Source of the DNA: Amniculibacterium aquaticum
Lineage (GTDB): Bacteria; Bacteroidota; Bacteroidia; Flavobacteriales; Weeksellaceae
Direction of reading: 5' to 3'
NCBI RefSeq assembly: GCF_003852705.1
Contig: NZ_REFA01000003.1
Span: forward strand, 1 to 64,000
DNA length: 64,000 nucleotides
A model generated the notes under the pieces. The model made no database searches. It was not told the origin of the DNA and saw only the letters and a program-made list of their open reading frames with translations. Position numbers and translations under genes: made by a program. Positions 63,845 to 64,000 of this stretch are shown piece after piece. Each line of letters opens with the position of its first letter. Positions within the stretch are counted from its first letter, which is position 1.

Positions 63845-63966
63845 ATCCAAAACGATATTCTTTATTTAAAATACACAGCAAAAAAAATAAAACACAAGAA
63901 AAAAAAAACAACTCAACCAAAAATAATCAAAACAGCTGATGAGTCTATGTAAAAACCCAATCTCCG

Positions 63967-63996
63967 TCTCCATCTTGGAAATGGAGATTTTCTTTT
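63967..63996. terminator. Possible terminator at the window end
   Basis: TCTCCAT (63967-63973) and ATGGAGA (63981-63987) form a 7-bp stem with a 7-nt loop, followed on the plus strand by TTTTCTTTT. The gene it belongs to is probably outside the window. Confidence 0.45.
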
Positions 63997-64000
63997 ATAG

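Overview
The window looks like chromosome of a member of the Flavobacteriales, most likely the Weeksellaceae / Chryseobacterium side. The signs are a GLPGLI-family protein, a secreted DUF1573 protein, an FMN-type glutamate-synthase-like protein, paired Wza/Wzc export proteins with YG-rich kinase tails, low GC, and many promoter-like boxes of the Bacteroidetes type (TAnnTTTG at -7). The genus is an inference; no rRNA or tRNA gene was seen.

Positions 1-36983 are almost entirely surface-polysaccharide genes on the minus strand, arranged as two complete Wzx/Wzy-type systems in series. System B (25378-36983) has its own promoter near 37114-37144. It encodes a PglF-type dehydratase, Wza, the Wzc tyrosine kinase, a Wzx flippase, an EpsG-like polymerase, two glycosyltransferases, a beta-helix lipoprotein and an initiating phosphoglycosyl transferase, and ends in a hairpin at 25361-25396. 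System A (1069-25144) starts from a second promoter near 25178. It encodes Wza, Wzc, enzymes for UDP-GlcA (two Ugd copies), a UDP-HexNAcA dehydrogenase with a 4-epimerase, WecB/WecC for UDP-ManNAcA, Wzx, Wzy, five glycosyltransferases, a tandem pair of NodB-like putative deacetylases, an ATP-grasp protein and PglC/PglD/PglE, and ends in a strong terminator at 1024-1056. The product should be a uronic-acid-rich, acidic glycan begun on a bacillosamine-type sugar. The bacillosamine genes are split: PglF sits at the start of system B and PglE/D/C at the end of system A, about 33 kb away.

Inside system A, roughly 2290-18355 is visibly more AT-rich than the genes on both sides and looks like an exchangeable serotype cassette. 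Short tandem repeats of period 7 and 8 lie just outside its edges, including in-frame 7-mer insertions inside two enzymes. A four-copy palindromic repeat array fills 1-966.

Positions 37170-56736 are housekeeping genes, mostly on the minus strand: recX, glyA, class I ribonucleotide reductase (nrdB, a small ORF, nrdA), an HD hydrolase, a GltS-like FMN protein, DUF488, a methyltransferase, an alpha/beta hydrolase, a PfkB kinase, DUF4241, valS, and ligA. Between them are a plus-strand DUF1573 gene, the RNase P RNA gene on the minus strand (about 52100-52408), and an ECF-type sigma factor with an overlapping membrane protein gene. From 57008 onward come plus-strand putP, a lone flippase-like gene coupled to an M16 peptidase, and a minus-strand GLPGLI-family gene.
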